The translations under genes and the position numbers were made by a program. The notes under the pieces were generated by a model that saw only the letters and a program-made list of their open reading frames with translations, did no database searches and was not told the DNA's origin. This document shows, in pieces, positions 5,952 to 12,580 of a stretch of 15,007 bases of DNA. This DNA comes from JBQCDV01 sp051960855. Its GTDB lineage: Bacteria > Actinomycetota > Actinomycetes > JAJZTN01. How positions within the stretch are numbered: the stretch's first letter is position 1; every line of letters starts with the position of its first letter. Location of the stretch: the NCBI GenBank assembly GCA_051960855.1, contig JBQCDV010000089.1:1-15007 (forward strand), given 5' to 3'.

Positions 5952-7550
5952 CTACGCCAGGGAGACCAGCTCGCGGTAGCCGTCGTTCCACAGGTCCTCG
6001 ACGCCGTCCGGAAGCAGGAGCACCCGCTCGGGGTCGAGGGCCTGGACCGCTCCCTCGTCGTGCGTGACCAGCACGACGGCGCCGGCGTAGCTGCGCAGCG
6101 CGGACAGGACCTCGTCTCGCGAGGCGGGGTCGAGGTTGTTGGTCGGCTCGTCGAGCAGCAGCACGTTCGCGCTCGACACCACCAGCGTCGCCAGCGCCAG
6201 GCGGGTCTTCTCACCGCCGGAGAGCACACCGGCAGGCTTGTCGACGTCGTCGCCGGTGAAGAGGAACGACCCCAGCACGGAGCGGACCTCGGTGTCGGTC
6301 AGGTCGGGCGCCGCGGTGCGTAGGTTCTCCAGCACGCTGCGGTCGGCGTCGAGGGTCTCGTGCTCCTGGGCGTAGTAGCCCAGCTTGAGCCCGTGCCCGC
6401 CCTCGACCTCGCCGGTGTCGGGCTGCTCGACGCCACCGAGTACCCGCAGCAGGGTCGTCTTGCCCGCGCCGTTGAGGCCGAGCACGACGACCTTGCTGCC
6501 GCGGTCGATGGCGAGGTCGACGTCGGTGAACACCTCGAGGGACCCGTAGCTCTTGGACAGGCCGCTGGCCGTGAGGGGTGTCTTGCCGCACGGAGCCGGC
6601 GCGGGAAACCGCAGCTTGGCCACCCGGTCGGCCTTGCGGGCGTCCTCCACGCCGGACAGCAGCCGCTCGGCCCGTCGGGCCATGTTCTGCGCAGCGGTGG
6701 CCTTGGTGGCCTTGGCGCGCATCTTGTCCGCCTGCGCCATGAGGGCGCCGGCCTTCTTCTCGGCATTGGCCCGCTCCCGGCGCCGCCGGCGCTCGTCGGC
6801 CTCTCGTTGGGCGAGGTAGGCCTTCCACCCCATGTTGTAGGTGTCGATGACGCAGCGGTTGGCGTCGAGGTAGAGCACCTTGTTGACGACGTGCTCGACC
6901 AGGTCGACGTCGTGACTGATGACGATGAAGCCGCCGCGGAAGGACTTCAGGAAGTCGCGCAGCCACACGATGGAGTCGGCGTCGAGGTGGTTCGTCGGCT
7001 CGTCGAGCAGCAGGATGTCGGCGCCGGAGAAGAGGATGCGGGCCAGCTCCACCCGACGGCGCTGGCCACCGGACAGGGTCCGCAGCGGCTGCCTGAGCAC
7101 GCGCTCGGGCAGGCCGAGGCTGCTGGCGATGCCGGCCGCCTCCGCCTCCGCCGCGTAGCCGCCCATCGCCTGGAACTCCGCCTCCAGCCGCGGGTAGCGG
7201 CTCATGGCGCGCTCGTGGGTGTCGGAGTCGGCACTGGCCATCTGACCCTCGGTCTCGCGCAGGCGCCGGACGATGTCGTCCAGGCCTCGTGCCCCGAGGA
7301 TGCGGTCGCGGCCCAGGACGTCGAGGTCGCCGGTGCGCGGGTCCTGCGGCAGGTAGCCGACACTGCCCGAGCGGGTGACGGAGCCGGAGGCGGGTAGACC
7401 CTGGCCCGCGAGGACCTTGGTGAGAGTGGTCTTGCCGGCGCCGTTGCGTCCGACGAGGCCGACGTGGTCGCCGGGGCCGACGCGCAGGCTTGCTCCCTCG
7501 AGCAGGAGCCGAGAGCCGGCGCGCAGCTCGATGTTGTGTGCAGTGATCAT
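5952..7550 (-). CDS. ABC-F family ATPase, ribosome-associated (Rv1473-like)
   Basis: Soluble twin-ATPase of the ABC-F class, 532 residues with no membrane segment. Family members act on the ribosome as translation factors or antibiotic-resistance proteins. Domain 1 has GRNGAGKTT (34-42), LSGGQRRR (159-166) and LLLDEPTNHLD (180-190). A highly charged linker (about 240-310, with RRRRRER followed by lysine-rich helices) corresponds to the P-site tRNA interaction motif. Domain 2 has GLNGAGKTT (358-366), LSGGEKTR (443-450) and LLLDEPTNNLD (464-474). Both catalytic glutamates are present. The ATG at 7550 has no clear ribosome binding site and a short upstream region, so an almost leaderless message is possible. 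M. tuberculosis Rv1473, annotated as a macrolide-type ATPase, looks like its counterpart by neighbourhood. Whether this copy gives resistance or is a housekeeping translation factor cannot be told from sequence. Confidence 0.92.
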   Translation of the reverse strand: MITAHNIELRAGSRLLLEGASLRVGPGDHVGLVGRNGAGKTTLTKVLAGQGLPASGSVTRSGSVGYLPQDPRTGDLDVLGRDRILGARGLDDIVRRLRETEGQMASADSDTHERAMSRYPRLEAEFQAMGGYAAEAEAAGIASSLGLPERVLRQPLRTLSGGQRRRVELARILFSGADILLLDEPTNHLDADSIVWLRDFLKSFRGGFIVISHDVDLVEHVVNKVLYLDANRCVIDTYNMGWKAYLAQREADERRRRRERANAEKKAGALMAQADKMRAKATKATAAQNMARRAERLLSGVEDARKADRVAKLRFPAPAPCGKTPLTASGLSKSYGSLEVFTDVDLAIDRGSKVVVLGLNGAGKTTLLRVLGGVEQPDTGEVEGGHGLKLGYYAQEHETLDADRSVLENLRTAAPDLTDTEVRSVLGSFLFTGDDVDKPAGVLSGGEKTRLALATLVVSSANVLLLDEPTNNLDPASRDEVLSALRSYAGAVVLVTHDEGAVQALDPERVLLLPDGVEDLWNDGYRELVSLA

Positions 7551-7562
7551 GGGACGGGCATC

Positions 7563-7568
7563 AGTCTA
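7563..7568 (-). promoter_or_regulatory. candidate -10 element of the ABC-F gene
   Basis: The minus strand reads TAGACT 12 nt before the ATG at 7550, matching TANNNT. A start 6-7 nt further on would leave a leader of only about 5 nt, consistent with the missing Shine-Dalgarno sequence. No clear -35 is visible in the 43-nt gap shared with the divergent peptidase gene. Confidence 0.3.
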
Positions 7569-7593
7569 CCGGCCGGAGCGACCTGGAGGAGCC

Positions 7594-8556
7594 GTGGAGT
7601 TCGACGACCAGAACGTCGACGTCAGTGGCGTCGACGACCGTCGCGGTGGCGGCGGGTTCGGCGGCGGCGGGTTCGGCGGCGGCGGCTTCGGGGGTCTCGG
7701 AGGCCGCGGCGTCGCGGTGGGTGGCGGCGGGCTCGGCATCGTCGGCGTGCTCATCTTCCTCGCGGTGCAGCTGCTGGGGGGCGGCTCCTCCGGGTTGACG
7801 ATCCCGAGCGGGGTGGAGCAGCCCGGCTACGGCACCGACGGCTCCGGGTCCTACGCAGGCGGCCCGTCGCGTTCGGACCTGCAGCAGCGGTGCAACACCG
7901 ACGGTGCCATCGACAAGTACCAGGACTGCTACCTCATCAAGGTCTACGACGAGATCAACGAGGTGTGGAGCCAGCAGTTCGACCAGCGCGGCGCCACCTA
8001 CACCAAGCCTCGGCTCGCGTTCTTCAGTGGCCAGACGCAGACCGGCTGCGGGGCGGCGTCCGCGCAGGTCGGGCCGTTCTACTGCCCCGCGGACCGCGAG
8101 ATCTATCTCGACATCGACTTCCTCAACCAGCTGCAGCAGCAGTTCGGCGCGACCGGCCGCTACGCCGAGACCTACATCGTCGCCCACGAAGCGGGGCACC
8201 ACCTGCAGACGCTGCTGGGCATCGAGCCGAAGGTCCGCCAGCTCCAGCAGCAGGACCCCTCACGCGAGAACGAGCTGTCGGTCAAGCTCGAGCTGCAAGC
8301 CGACTGCTACGCCGGCGTCTACGGACGCGTCGCCAACGACAACGGCAACGAGCGCATCACCGACGCCGAGCTCAACGAGGCCCTCAACGCGGCGGCGGCG
8401 GTGGGCGACGACGCCATCCAGCGGCAGACCCAGGGGTCGGTCAACCCCGACACCTTCACCCACGGCACGTCCGAGCAGCGCCGCTCGTGGTTCCTGAAGG
8501 GCTACCAGTCCGGCCAGCTCGAAGCCTGCACCACCTTCGGCGGCACCATCTCCTAG
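7594..8556 (+). CDS. membrane-anchored neutral zinc metallopeptidase (YpfJ-like)
   Basis: Putative zinc metallopeptidase of the YpfJ family, 320 residues. The zinc motif is HEAGHH (198-203, HExxH type), and LELQADCYAG follows with Glu233 as the likely third ligand. The N-terminus is a short acidic stretch, three GGGGF repeats (18-32), a Gly-rich spacer and a single transmembrane helix (about 46-60) ending in GGG, so the peptidase domain should face outside. Cysteine pairs (for example in TGCGAASAQVGPFYCPAD) suit an oxidising extracytoplasmic location. The GTG at 7594 is preceded by GGAGG with a short 4-nt spacing; the protein then begins VEFDDQNVDVSGVDDRR, the usual family opening. Substrate is unknown. 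It is divergent from ABC-F by 43 nt, and its TAG is shared as CTAG with the end of the release factor gene. Confidence 0.9.
   Translation: MEFDDQNVDVSGVDDRRGGGGFGGGGFGGGGFGGLGGRGVAVGGGGLGIVGVLIFLAVQLLGGGSSGLTIPSGVEQPGYGTDGSGSYAGGPSRSDLQQRCNTDGAIDKYQDCYLIKVYDEINEVWSQQFDQRGATYTKPRLAFFSGQTQTGCGAASAQVGPFYCPADREIYLDIDFLNQLQQQFGATGRYAETYIVAHEAGHHLQTLLGIEPKVRQLQQQDPSRENELSVKLELQADCYAGVYGRVANDNGNERITDAELNEALNAAAAVGDDAIQRQTQGSVNPDTFTHGTSEQRRSWFLKGYQSGQLEACTTFGGTIS
7645..7689. repeat. three 15-bp tandem repeats encoding GGGGF
   Basis: Units 7645-7659, 7660-7674 and 7675-7689 each encode Gly-Gly-Gly-Gly-Phe. They differ only at third codon positions (ggt or ggc in the first codon, ggg or ggc in the fourth). 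They form a flexible segment ahead of the membrane anchor of the metallopeptidase. Confidence 0.95.
8553..8556. other. second shared CTAG stop palindrome
   Basis: The palindrome ctag gives TAG at 8554-8556 for the metallopeptidase on the plus strand and TAG at 8555-8553 for the release factor on the minus strand. The genes overlap tail to tail by 4 bp with no terminator space, exactly as at 1993-1996. Confidence 0.95.
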
Positions 8557-9296
8557 GCAGCACCGCTTGTCGTCTCTGTGACGCGAACGACGCTGCTGGT
8601 GGCGCGCGTCGCCGCGGTCAGCAGCACGTCGCGGCGTGGGTCGGGGACGTCGAGCAGCCGGGGCTCGAGCAGCTCCTCCGGGACGGCAAGTTCACCGACG
8701 GACCTGGCCACCAGGGTCCGGTCACCGCCGACGACGACGGCATCCAGGTCAGCCCATGGCGGGAGCACCTGGCGAGCAGCCTCGAGGAGCGCGCCGACCA
8801 GTTGCTGCGCCTGGTTCTCCCGCCGCCTCGCATAGCGCTGCTGCGACCAGCCGCCGGCTGCGGTGCGGGACTGGACGTACCGCGACCCGACCTTCGATGC
8901 GACGAGCTGCCCGCTGCCCCCACTCTGGCCGCTGTCGACGACGCCGACGGCGTAGCCGCCTCGGCGCAGCAGCACGAGGGCGGTCAGGCGACCGGGAAGC
9001 AGCAGGTGCGCCGCCACCGCCGCCAGGCACGACGTGACCGCCGACAGGTCGCCCAGCGGCGCCGTTCGGGAATCAGGGGTGGGACCGGCAGCAGCCGCGA
9101 CGGGCATCCCCGGTGTCGCCAACGCCGCCCTCGGCAGAGTCAGCTCCGCCACGGCGTCACCGGCGCGCAGCCGCAGGACGGGCACCTCGACGACACCGAG
9201 TATTCCGCTGACGGGTGCGGTACCGAGGGAGCCGACGACCGCGCCATGGCGGGCAGCGAAGTTGTCGACCCACCGCACCAGCCGCGCCGCCGGCAC
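8553..9296 (-). CDS. acVLRF1-type peptidyl-tRNA hydrolase (Vms1/eRF1-like)
   Basis: 247-residue protein of the actinobacterial Vms1-like release factor family, eRF1-fold proteins thought to cut peptidyl-tRNA on stalled ribosomes. The diagnostic segment is SRYVQSRTAAGGWSQQRYARRR (about 138-159), whose GGWSQQR core (148-154) occupies the place of the GGQ/GxxQ loop of release factors and holds Gln152 and Gln153. Before it, HLLLPGRLTALVLLRRGGYAVGV (97-119) leads into the core fold. I chose GTG at 9296 (VPAARLVRWVDNFAARHG), which matches the usual family N-terminus. It is 23 nt after the sufT-like stop, without a strong Shine-Dalgarno. The gene appears to be the last of the SUF operon. A separate promoter cannot be excluded. 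Activity is inferred from the family. Confidence 0.85.
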   Translation of the reverse strand: MPAARLVRWVDNFAARHGAVVGSLGTAPVSGILGVVEVPVLRLRAGDAVAELTLPRAALATPGMPVAAAAGPTPDSRTAPLGDLSAVTSCLAAVAAHLLLPGRLTALVLLRRGGYAVGVVDSGQSGGSGQLVASKVGSRYVQSRTAAGGWSQQRYARRRENQAQQLVGALLEAARQVLPPWADLDAVVVGGDRTLVARSVGELAVPEELLEPRLLDVPDPRRDVLLTAATRATSSVVRVTETTSGAA

Positions 9297-9319
9297 CTCG
9301 ACGGGACGGGCGGGACCGC

Positions 9320-9643
9320 TCAGACGGCGAAGCCGAGCGCGCGCAGCTGCTCGCGGCCGTCCTCGGTGATCTTGTCGGGACCCCACGGCGGCATCCACAC
9401 CCAGTTGATGCGGAAGTCGGCGACCAGGCCCTCGAGTGCCTGGCGGGTCTGGTCCTCGATGACGTCGGTCAGCGGGCACGCCGCCGAGGTGAGCGTCATA
9501 TCGAGGGTGGCGACCTTGTCGTCGGTCACCGTGATGCCGTAGACGAGCCCGAGGTCGACGACGTTGATGCCGAGCTCGGGGTCGACGACGTCCTTCATCG
9601 CCTCCTCGAGGTCCTCGACGGACGGCGTGGCGGTGTCGGTCAT
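9320..9643 (-). CDS. sufT: MIP18/DUF59 family Fe-S assembly protein (SufT-like)
   Basis: 107-residue cytoplasmic protein of the MIP18/DUF59 family, which helps mature iron-sulfur proteins; the SUF-linked members are called SufT. It shows DPELGINVVDLGLVYGI (21-37), the conserved reactive cysteine in TSAACPL (Cys56), and VWMPPWGPDKIT near the end. The length fits a stand-alone domain without the ApbC/Mrp ATPase fusion seen elsewhere. The ATG at 9643 overlaps the sufU stop as ATGA and has GGGAG about 5 nt upstream. M. tuberculosis Rv1466 holds the same position in its SUF operon. It is followed by the release factor gene after 23 nt. Confidence 0.9.
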   Translation of the reverse strand: MTDTATPSVEDLEEAMKDVVDPELGINVVDLGLVYGITVTDDKVATLDMTLTSAACPLTDVIEDQTRQALEGLVADFRINWVWMPPWGPDKITEDGREQLRALGFAV

Positions 9644-10143
9644 GACTGCTCCCTGTGCGTGCTCGTCGGCAAAACATCGGCCATCAGGTCGGCTTCGGTC
9701 AACGCCGCCTCGAGGGCTTTCCATCCCAGCAGCGCGCACTTGACGCGTGCGGGGTAGCGGGAGACGCCGGCGAAAGCGACGCCGTCGCCGAGCACATCGC
9801 CGAGGCTCTCCAGGTCGTCGCCGCCGGTCTCCCCCTTCGACTGCAGCAGCTCGAGGAAGCGCTGCGACGTCTCCAGGCACTCCTCGACCGGCCGTCCGGT
9901 CAGCTGCTCGGCGAGCACCGAGGTGGACGCCTGGCTGATCGAGCAGCCCTCACCGTCGTAGGAAACGTCGTCCAGAACGACGCTGTCGCCGGCGTGCGTC
10001 AGGTGCACGCGCAGCGTCACCTCGTCCCCGCAGGTGGGGTTGACGTGGTGCACCTCGGCGTCGAACGGCTCCCGCAGACCGCGTCGGCGAGGGTGCTTGT
10101 AGTGGTCCAGGATGATGTCCTGGTACAGCGAGTCCAGCTGCAT
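9640..10143 (-). CDS. sufU: SufU zinc-dependent sulfurtransferase
   Basis: 167-residue IscU-like protein that takes persulfide from SufS and passes it to the SufBCD scaffold. The zinc/sulfur ligands of SufU are all present: Cys38 and Asp40 in NPTCGDEV, Cys67 in GEGCSISQAS, and Cys136 in RVKCALLGW. The insert between the second and third cysteines contains a Gly/Asp-rich stretch (about 103-121), as in SufU and unlike IscU. The ATG at 10143 is preferred over GTG at 10149: a GGGG run lies 7 nt before the ATG but only 1 nt before the GTG, which would otherwise give a GTGA overlap with sufS. The gap from sufS is 2 nt, and the 3' end overlaps the sufT ATG by 4 nt. Confidence 0.94.
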   Translation of the reverse strand: MQLDSLYQDIILDHYKHPRRRGLREPFDAEVHHVNPTCGDEVTLRVHLTHAGDSVVLDDVSYDGEGCSISQASTSVLAEQLTGRPVEECLETSQRFLELLQSKGETGGDDLESLGDVLGDGVAFAGVSRYPARVKCALLGWKALEAALTEADLMADVLPTSTHREQS

Positions 10144-10145
10144 GC

Positions 10146-11453
10146 TCACGCCCCGAAGTACGACCGCACCCGGTCGAGGCCCTCGACGAGGGCGTCGACG
10201 TCACTGTGCGTGGAGTAGACGTAGAACGACGCCCGGGTGGTGGCGGGCACGCCGAAGCGCTGGCAGACCGGTCGGGCGCAGTGGTGGCCCACGCGCACGG
10301 CGATGCCCTGCTCGTCGAGCACCTGGCCCACGTCGTGGGGGTGGACGCCGTCGAGCACGAAGCTCACCGCTCCCCCGCGGTCGACCGGCTGCGACGGGCC
10401 GATGATCCGCAAGCCGGGGACACCGCTGAGCTGGTCGAGGGCGTAGGCGGTCAGCTGCTGCTCATGGGCAGCCACCGCGGACATGCCGAGCCCCTGCAGG
10501 TAGTCCACGGCAGCGCCGAGCCCGACGGCCTGCGCGATCGGTGGCGTCCCAGCTTCGAAGCGGTGCGGCAGCTCGGCGTAGGTCGAGCTCTCCATCGTGA
10601 CCGTCTCGATCATCTCGCCACCGCCGAGAAAGGGCGGCAGCGACTCGAGGATCTCCCGCCGGCCCCACAGCACACCGATGCCCGTCGGGCCGCACAGCTT
10701 GTGACCGGTGAAGGCCATCAGGTCGACACCGAGCGTGGCCACGTCGACCGGCAGCTGCGGGACCGACTGGCTGGCATCGAGCACGACGAGGGCGCCGACC
10801 TCGCGGGCGCGCGCGACGATCGCGGCGACCGGGTTGAGGGTGCCGAGGATGTTGGACACGTGCACGAACGAGACGACCTTGGTGCGCGCCGTGATGACCC
10901 GGTCGAGGTCGTCGAGGTCGAGCCGGCCGTCGTCGGTGAGCCCGATCCACCGCAGCGTCGCCCCGGTGCGGGCCGCGAGCAGCTGCCAGGGCACGAGATT
11001 GGAGTGGTGCTCCATCTGCGTCACCACGATCTCGTCGCCCGGCCCCACGCGGAGGTCGCCGTCCGCCCACGCCAGGGTGTTGGCGACCAGGTTGAGCGCC
11101 TCCGTGGAGTTGCGGGTGAAGACGACCTCGCCGCGGTCACTCGCGCCGATGAAGGCGGCGACCTTGTCCCGGGCGCCCTCGTAGAGGGCCGTCGCCTCCT
11201 CCGCCAGCACGTGGATGCCGCGGTGCACGTTGGCGTTGTGCCGCGCGTAGTAGTCGTCGAGGGCCGCGATCACCTGTCGCGGCTTCTGTGAGGTGGCGGC
11301 ACTGTCGAGGTACACCAGGCGGCGCCCGTCGTGCACCTCCCGACCCAGGATCGGGAAGTCCGCGCGCACCCGCTCGACGTCGTAGGGCTCCCCCTGCGAC
11401 GTCGGGACGGGTACGGCAGCGGTCTCGACAGCAGCAGCCATCTCAGCAGTCAC
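10146..11453 (-). CDS. sufS: cysteine desulfurase SufS
   Basis: PLP-dependent cysteine desulfurase, 435 residues, that converts cysteine to alanine and a protein-bound persulfide for Fe-S cluster synthesis. It is group II by sequence: Lys252 in FTGHKLCGPTG forms the Schiff base, His149 (MEHHSN) and Asp226 (LDASQS) contact PLP, and Cys392 in RVGHHCARP is the persulfide-carrying residue on the short loop. About 20 N-terminal residues rich in Ala, Glu, Pro and Thr precede the core. The start is probably GTG at 11453, 6 nt after the sufC stop, with AAGAG close upstream. ATG at 11441 is an alternative, four codons in. The stop lies 2 nt before the sufU ATG. Its partner is SufU rather than SufE. 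Confidence 0.95.
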   Translation of the reverse strand: MTAEMAAAVETAAVPVPTSQGEPYDVERVRADFPILGREVHDGRRLVYLDSAATSQKPRQVIAALDDYYARHNANVHRGIHVLAEEATALYEGARDKVAAFIGASDRGEVVFTRNSTEALNLVANTLAWADGDLRVGPGDEIVVTQMEHHSNLVPWQLLAARTGATLRWIGLTDDGRLDLDDLDRVITARTKVVSFVHVSNILGTLNPVAAIVARAREVGALVVLDASQSVPQLPVDVATLGVDLMAFTGHKLCGPTGIGVLWGRREILESLPPFLGGGEMIETVTMESSTYAELPHRFEAGTPPIAQAVGLGAAVDYLQGLGMSAVAAHEQQLTAYALDQLSGVPGLRIIGPSQPVDRGGAVSFVLDGVHPHDVGQVLDEQGIAVRVGHHCARPVCQRFGVPATTRASFYVYSTHSDVDALVEGLDRVRSYFGA

Positions 11454-11459
11454 CGGCTC

Positions 11460-12227
11460 TTACGACGCGGCGGCAGCGGCGGTCGTGTAGCGCTCGTAGC
11501 CCTCGTTCTCGAGCCGGTCGGCCAGCTCCGGACCGCCCTCCTCGACGACGCGACCGTCGACGAAGACGTGGACGAAGTCCGGCTTGATGTAACGCAGGAT
11601 GCGCGTGTAGTGGGTGATGAGCAGCACGCCGGTCTCGCCGGTGGCGCGGACCCGGTTGACGCCCTCGGACACCACGCGCAGCGCGTCGACGTCCAGGCCG
11701 GAGTCGGTCTCGTCGAGGATGGCGATGCGGGGCTTGAGCAGCTCGAGCTGCAGGATCTCGTGGCGCTTCTTCTCACCGCCGGAGAAACCGGCGTTGACGT
11801 CCCGCTCGGCGAAGGCCGGGTCCATGGACAGGTCGCCCATGGCCTCCTTGACCTCCTTGACCCACGTGCGCAGCTTCGGGGCCTCGCCGCGGATCGCGGT
11901 CGCGGCCGAGCGCAGGAAGTTGGAGACGCTGACGCCGGGGACCTCGACGGGGTACTGCATCGCGAGGAACATGCCGGCGCGGGCCCGCTCGTCGACGGTC
12001 ATCTCGAGCACGTCGGCACCGTCGAGCGTGACGGTGCCGCCGGTGATCGTGTACTTGGGGTGTCCGGCGATGGAGTAGGCCAAGGTGGACTTGCCGGAGC
12101 CGTTCGGCCCCATGATCGCGTGGGTCTCGCCCGACCGTACGGTCAGGTCGACCCCGCGCAGGATCTCCTTGGGACCGTTCTCGGTGTCGACCGTGACGTG
12201 CAGGCCGCGGATCTCGAGGGTGCTCAA
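11460..12227 (-). CDS. sufC: SufC Fe-S assembly ATPase, TTG start
   Basis: Cytoplasmic ABC-type ATPase of the SufBCD complex, 255 residues. Walker A is GPNGSGKST (40-48), the signature is FSGGEKKR (148-155), Walker B is AILDETDSGLD (169-179) and the switch histidine is His206 (ITHYTRI). The SufC-typical MFLAMQYPVEVPGV (86-99) is present. The start is inferred as TTG at 12227: it gives MSTLEIRGLHVTV, the normal SufC opening, and no ATG or GTG occurs nearby in this frame. The TTG overlaps the upstream ferredoxin stop as TTGA, so reinitiation by ribosomes finishing that gene is likely. The open frame running on to 12833 is antiparallel noise over neighbouring genes. The stop is TAA, 6 nt before sufS. 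Confidence 0.93.
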   Translation of the reverse strand: MSTLEIRGLHVTVDTENGPKEILRGVDLTVRSGETHAIMGPNGSGKSTLAYSIAGHPKYTITGGTVTLDGADVLEMTVDERARAGMFLAMQYPVEVPGVSVSNFLRSAATAIRGEAPKLRTWVKEVKEAMGDLSMDPAFAERDVNAGFSGGEKKRHEILQLELLKPRIAILDETDSGLDVDALRVVSEGVNRVRATGETGVLLITHYTRILRYIKPDFVHVFVDGRVVEEGGPELADRLENEGYERYTTAAAAAS

Positions 12228-12580
12228 CTCAGCTCTTCTCCAGTGCTCGAGCCGGTGGCGGCACCGGCGGGGGTGTCGATGTCGACGAGGACCTTGTCGT
12301 CGTCGACTCGGACGGCATAGACGGGGACGGGCTTGGTCGCGGGCAGGCCCGTGGGCTTCCCGGTGCGCAGGTCGAAGCGGGAGCCGTGCAGCCAGCACTC
12401 GATCGTCTCCCCCTCCACCTCGCCCTCGGACAGCGGAACGTTCGCGTGCGAGCACACGTCGTGGATCGCGAAGATATTGCCGTTGGTGCGCACGACGGCG
12501 ACCGGGACCGCATCGACCATCACGCGCAGTGCCCCGACCTCGGGGACGTCCGCGACCGCGCAGACGACCTGCTCGCTCAT
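12224..12580 (-). CDS. Rieske [2Fe-2S] ferredoxin in the SUF operon
   Basis: Small soluble electron carrier, 118 residues, of the non-haem iron oxygenase ferredoxin type. The cluster ligands are Cys43 and His45 (CSHANVPL) and Cys62 and His65 (CWLHGSRFD). No transmembrane segment or signal peptide is present, so it is cytoplasmic. A Rieske ferredoxin at this place, between sufD and sufC, is common in actinobacteria; its role in cluster assembly is not established, and electron supply is the usual guess. The ATG at 12580 overlaps the sufD stop as ATGA. The last codons (GEELS) overlap the sufC TTG by 4 nt, so it sits in a tightly coupled translational chain. Confidence 0.93.
   Translation of the reverse strand: MSEQVVCAVADVPEVGALRVMVDAVPVAVVRTNGNIFAIHDVCSHANVPLSEGEVEGETIECWLHGSRFDLRTGKPTGLPATKPVPVYAVRVDDDKVLVDIDTPAGAATGSSTGEELS

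Noticed and set aside
7464..9542. 692-codon plus-strand open frame
   Set aside because: It spans the metallopeptidase gene in another frame and runs antisense across the release factor gene; long stop-free frames are expected at this GC content.
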